A DNA stretch of 64,000 bases from Hofstenia miamia (lineage: Eukaryota > Xenacoelomorpha > Acoela): positions 1,029,591 through 1,093,590 of the forward strand of contig SCFE01000064.1 in assembly GCA_004352715.1 (NCBI GenBank), in the 5' to 3' direction. The translations under genes and the position numbers were made by a program. Positions 62,992-64,000 of the stretch are shown piece after piece (the stretch's first letter is position 1; every line of letters starts with the position of its first letter). The notes under the pieces are model-generated. The model did not search any database, was not told where the DNA came from, and was given only the letters and a program-made list of their open reading frames with translations.

Positions 62992-63480
62992 AAGTGGTAT
63001 GAGCACAAGCCACAGGGCGTCATAGAAAATGAGAAGGTTAAGATACTGTGGGATTTCAACATACAGACAAGCAAAGTGATAGAAGCACAGAGGCCAGACA
63101 TAGTAGTGGTAGACAAACAGAAAAGATTAGGAACAGTGATAGACATAGCAGTACCAAAGGACAGAAATGTAGAAAGCAACGAGAAAGAGAAGATACACAA
63201 GTACAGAGAGTTAGCAGAGGAAATAGAAAGGCTGTGGAAGTTAAAGAAAGTTGAAGTAGTCCCAGTAGTTGTAGGAGCACTAGGAGCAGTAAGTAAGAAG
63301 CATAAGAGATACTTGGAGGAGTTGGGAGTACCAAAGTGGGGAGGAGCAGTAGCACAGAAGGCAGCATTGTTAGGAACAGCTAGAGTCCTGAGGAAAGCTC
63401 TCAGACTCCCTGGGAACTGGTGAGTTCCCCAAGCTGAGAGGGATACCAGCATGAAGCTGTGAGAAGCAAGAATAATAATA
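62992..63480 (+). mobile_element. LINE 3' end with PD-(D/E)XK-like domain and (ATA)n tail
   Basis: The frame to TGA at 63423 encodes KWYEHKPQGVIENEKVKILW, then DFNIQTSKVIEAQRPDIVVV, TVIDIAVPKDRNVESNEKEK and KYRELAEEIERLW, then VVVGALGAVSKKHKRYLEEL and a C-terminal ALLGTARVLRKALRL. The RPD...IDIAVP...EK...KY pattern fits a restriction-like nuclease core known from the C-termini of certain invertebrate LINE proteins. The frame is intact and GC-richer than its flanks, implying a young copy. A short 3' UTR ends in aataataata. The RT is hidden in the gap. Confidence 0.75.
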
Positions 63481-64000
63481 CAAAGTAGGTATAACAAAAA
63501 ATAAAATTGAAAACTTTACAAAAGAGTATTGATTAATTAAATCAATGACAAGAAAAACATTTACAAAAAGGAAAGGAGTCACATTTAAAAGACAAGAGTT
63601 GTAGCTTGAAATAAGAAGGATGAGACCATAGAACTATGTCAACATTTTGGATTATAAAATAAGAAGGAGAAATTATTCAGTAAAAGAAATTGGCAGTGGA
63701 AATAGATTTGCGAATTCTGGAAAGATGAAATTTAAGATTAGAAGAGGATCTATTGCAACACACTGAAGAAGGGAATTTTTTAAAATAAAAAATATCAAAA
63801 TCATAGAGTCCTATGAGAAGTATATTGAGAAATATTAAGTTAAGAAATTTTAGATAAAGTGATATTGGAAGGAGTTTTGAATTAAGTAGAAGATGTAAGT
63901 AAGAATTTCAAGATGAAAATATCAATTTGAGAATTTGATACAAGATATGATAAATTTTAATTGCTGAAATGTGATTGTTTTCCTAATTTTCAACTGCATA
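63480..64000. other. no firm content
   Basis: A/G-rich plus strand. A minus-strand reading near 63700 (SSSNLKFHLSRIRKSIS) weakly resembles a LINE C-terminus, but no second motif supports it. Confidence 0.25.

Noticed and set aside
62029-63423. A 464-codon protein crossing the last gap
   Set aside because: The N-terminal part is an (aat)n repeat read as Asn, joined to the LINE frame only through Ns.

Overview
This is a window of AT-rich, intron-containing animal nuclear DNA, dominated by transposable-element relics. It carries no bacterial gene organisation. Two host genes can be argued from splice structure. The main one is a plus-strand SLC36/AVT-type amino-acid transporter spread over about 26 kb (19091-44935). 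It combines introns of only 39-45 nt near its 5' end with introns of up to 9.4 kb packed with mobile elements. The second is a small minus-strand candidate gene (13166-13540) whose first intron is also 41 nt. Both start codons lie about ten bases after a splice-acceptor-like site, which fits a 5'-UTR intron or spliced-leader trans-splicing. High AT content, very short introns, CR1-type LINEs, P, hAT, Tc1/mariner and Ty3-like elements point to a non-vertebrate metazoan (cnidarian, flatworm or tunicate would all fit). The sequence alone does not settle which.

Layout: 0-6 kb is a graveyard of CR1-type LINE pieces in both orientations, two PD-(D/E)XK-like LINE domains and a false duplication around a gap. 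6-16 kb is mostly low-complexity or unassigned DNA with one hAT MITE (9781-10201), head-to-head LINE relics (11098-12790) and the small host gene. 16.2-18.5 kb has a compact mariner-type element with 72-bp terminal repeats and a LINE relic. 19.1-44.9 kb is the transporter gene. Its introns hold a capsid-like plus polymerase element (22.0-25.2 kb), Tc1, LINE and hAT relics, a P element with terminal repeats and target duplication (31554-32996), several MITEs, an 11 x 137-bp satellite array (36385-37891) and a Tc1-like relic (38747-40255). 45.6-53.2 kb holds a minus-strand LINE relic and a mariner-like transposon into which a nearly intact CR1-type LINE has inserted (ORF1 with an SGNH hydrolase domain, ORF2 with endonuclease and reverse transcriptase). 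54.2-56.7 kb is a set of near-identical blocks joined by single Ns, most likely a scaffolding artefact. 56.9-61.8 kb is a decayed Ty3-like element on the minus strand with a LINE nested in it. The right end holds the 3' part of another LINE with a PD-(D/E)XK-like domain.

The most unusual object is the minus-strand element at 22656-25210 (with an inverted partial copy at 22013-22588). A 195-codon ORF with a lysine-rich tail overlaps, in the +1 frame, a long polymerase frame (Ser/Pro-rich N-terminal part, reverse transcriptase, RNase H). This order and overlap, several polymerase motifs and one spacing in the small ORF resemble hepadnaviruses and nackednaviruses more than the usual LTR or DIRS elements. 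If confirmed by profile search, it would be a hepadnavirus-like endogenous element in an apparently invertebrate genome. The copy is broken by one frameshift and by changes in the reverse-transcriptase catalytic box.
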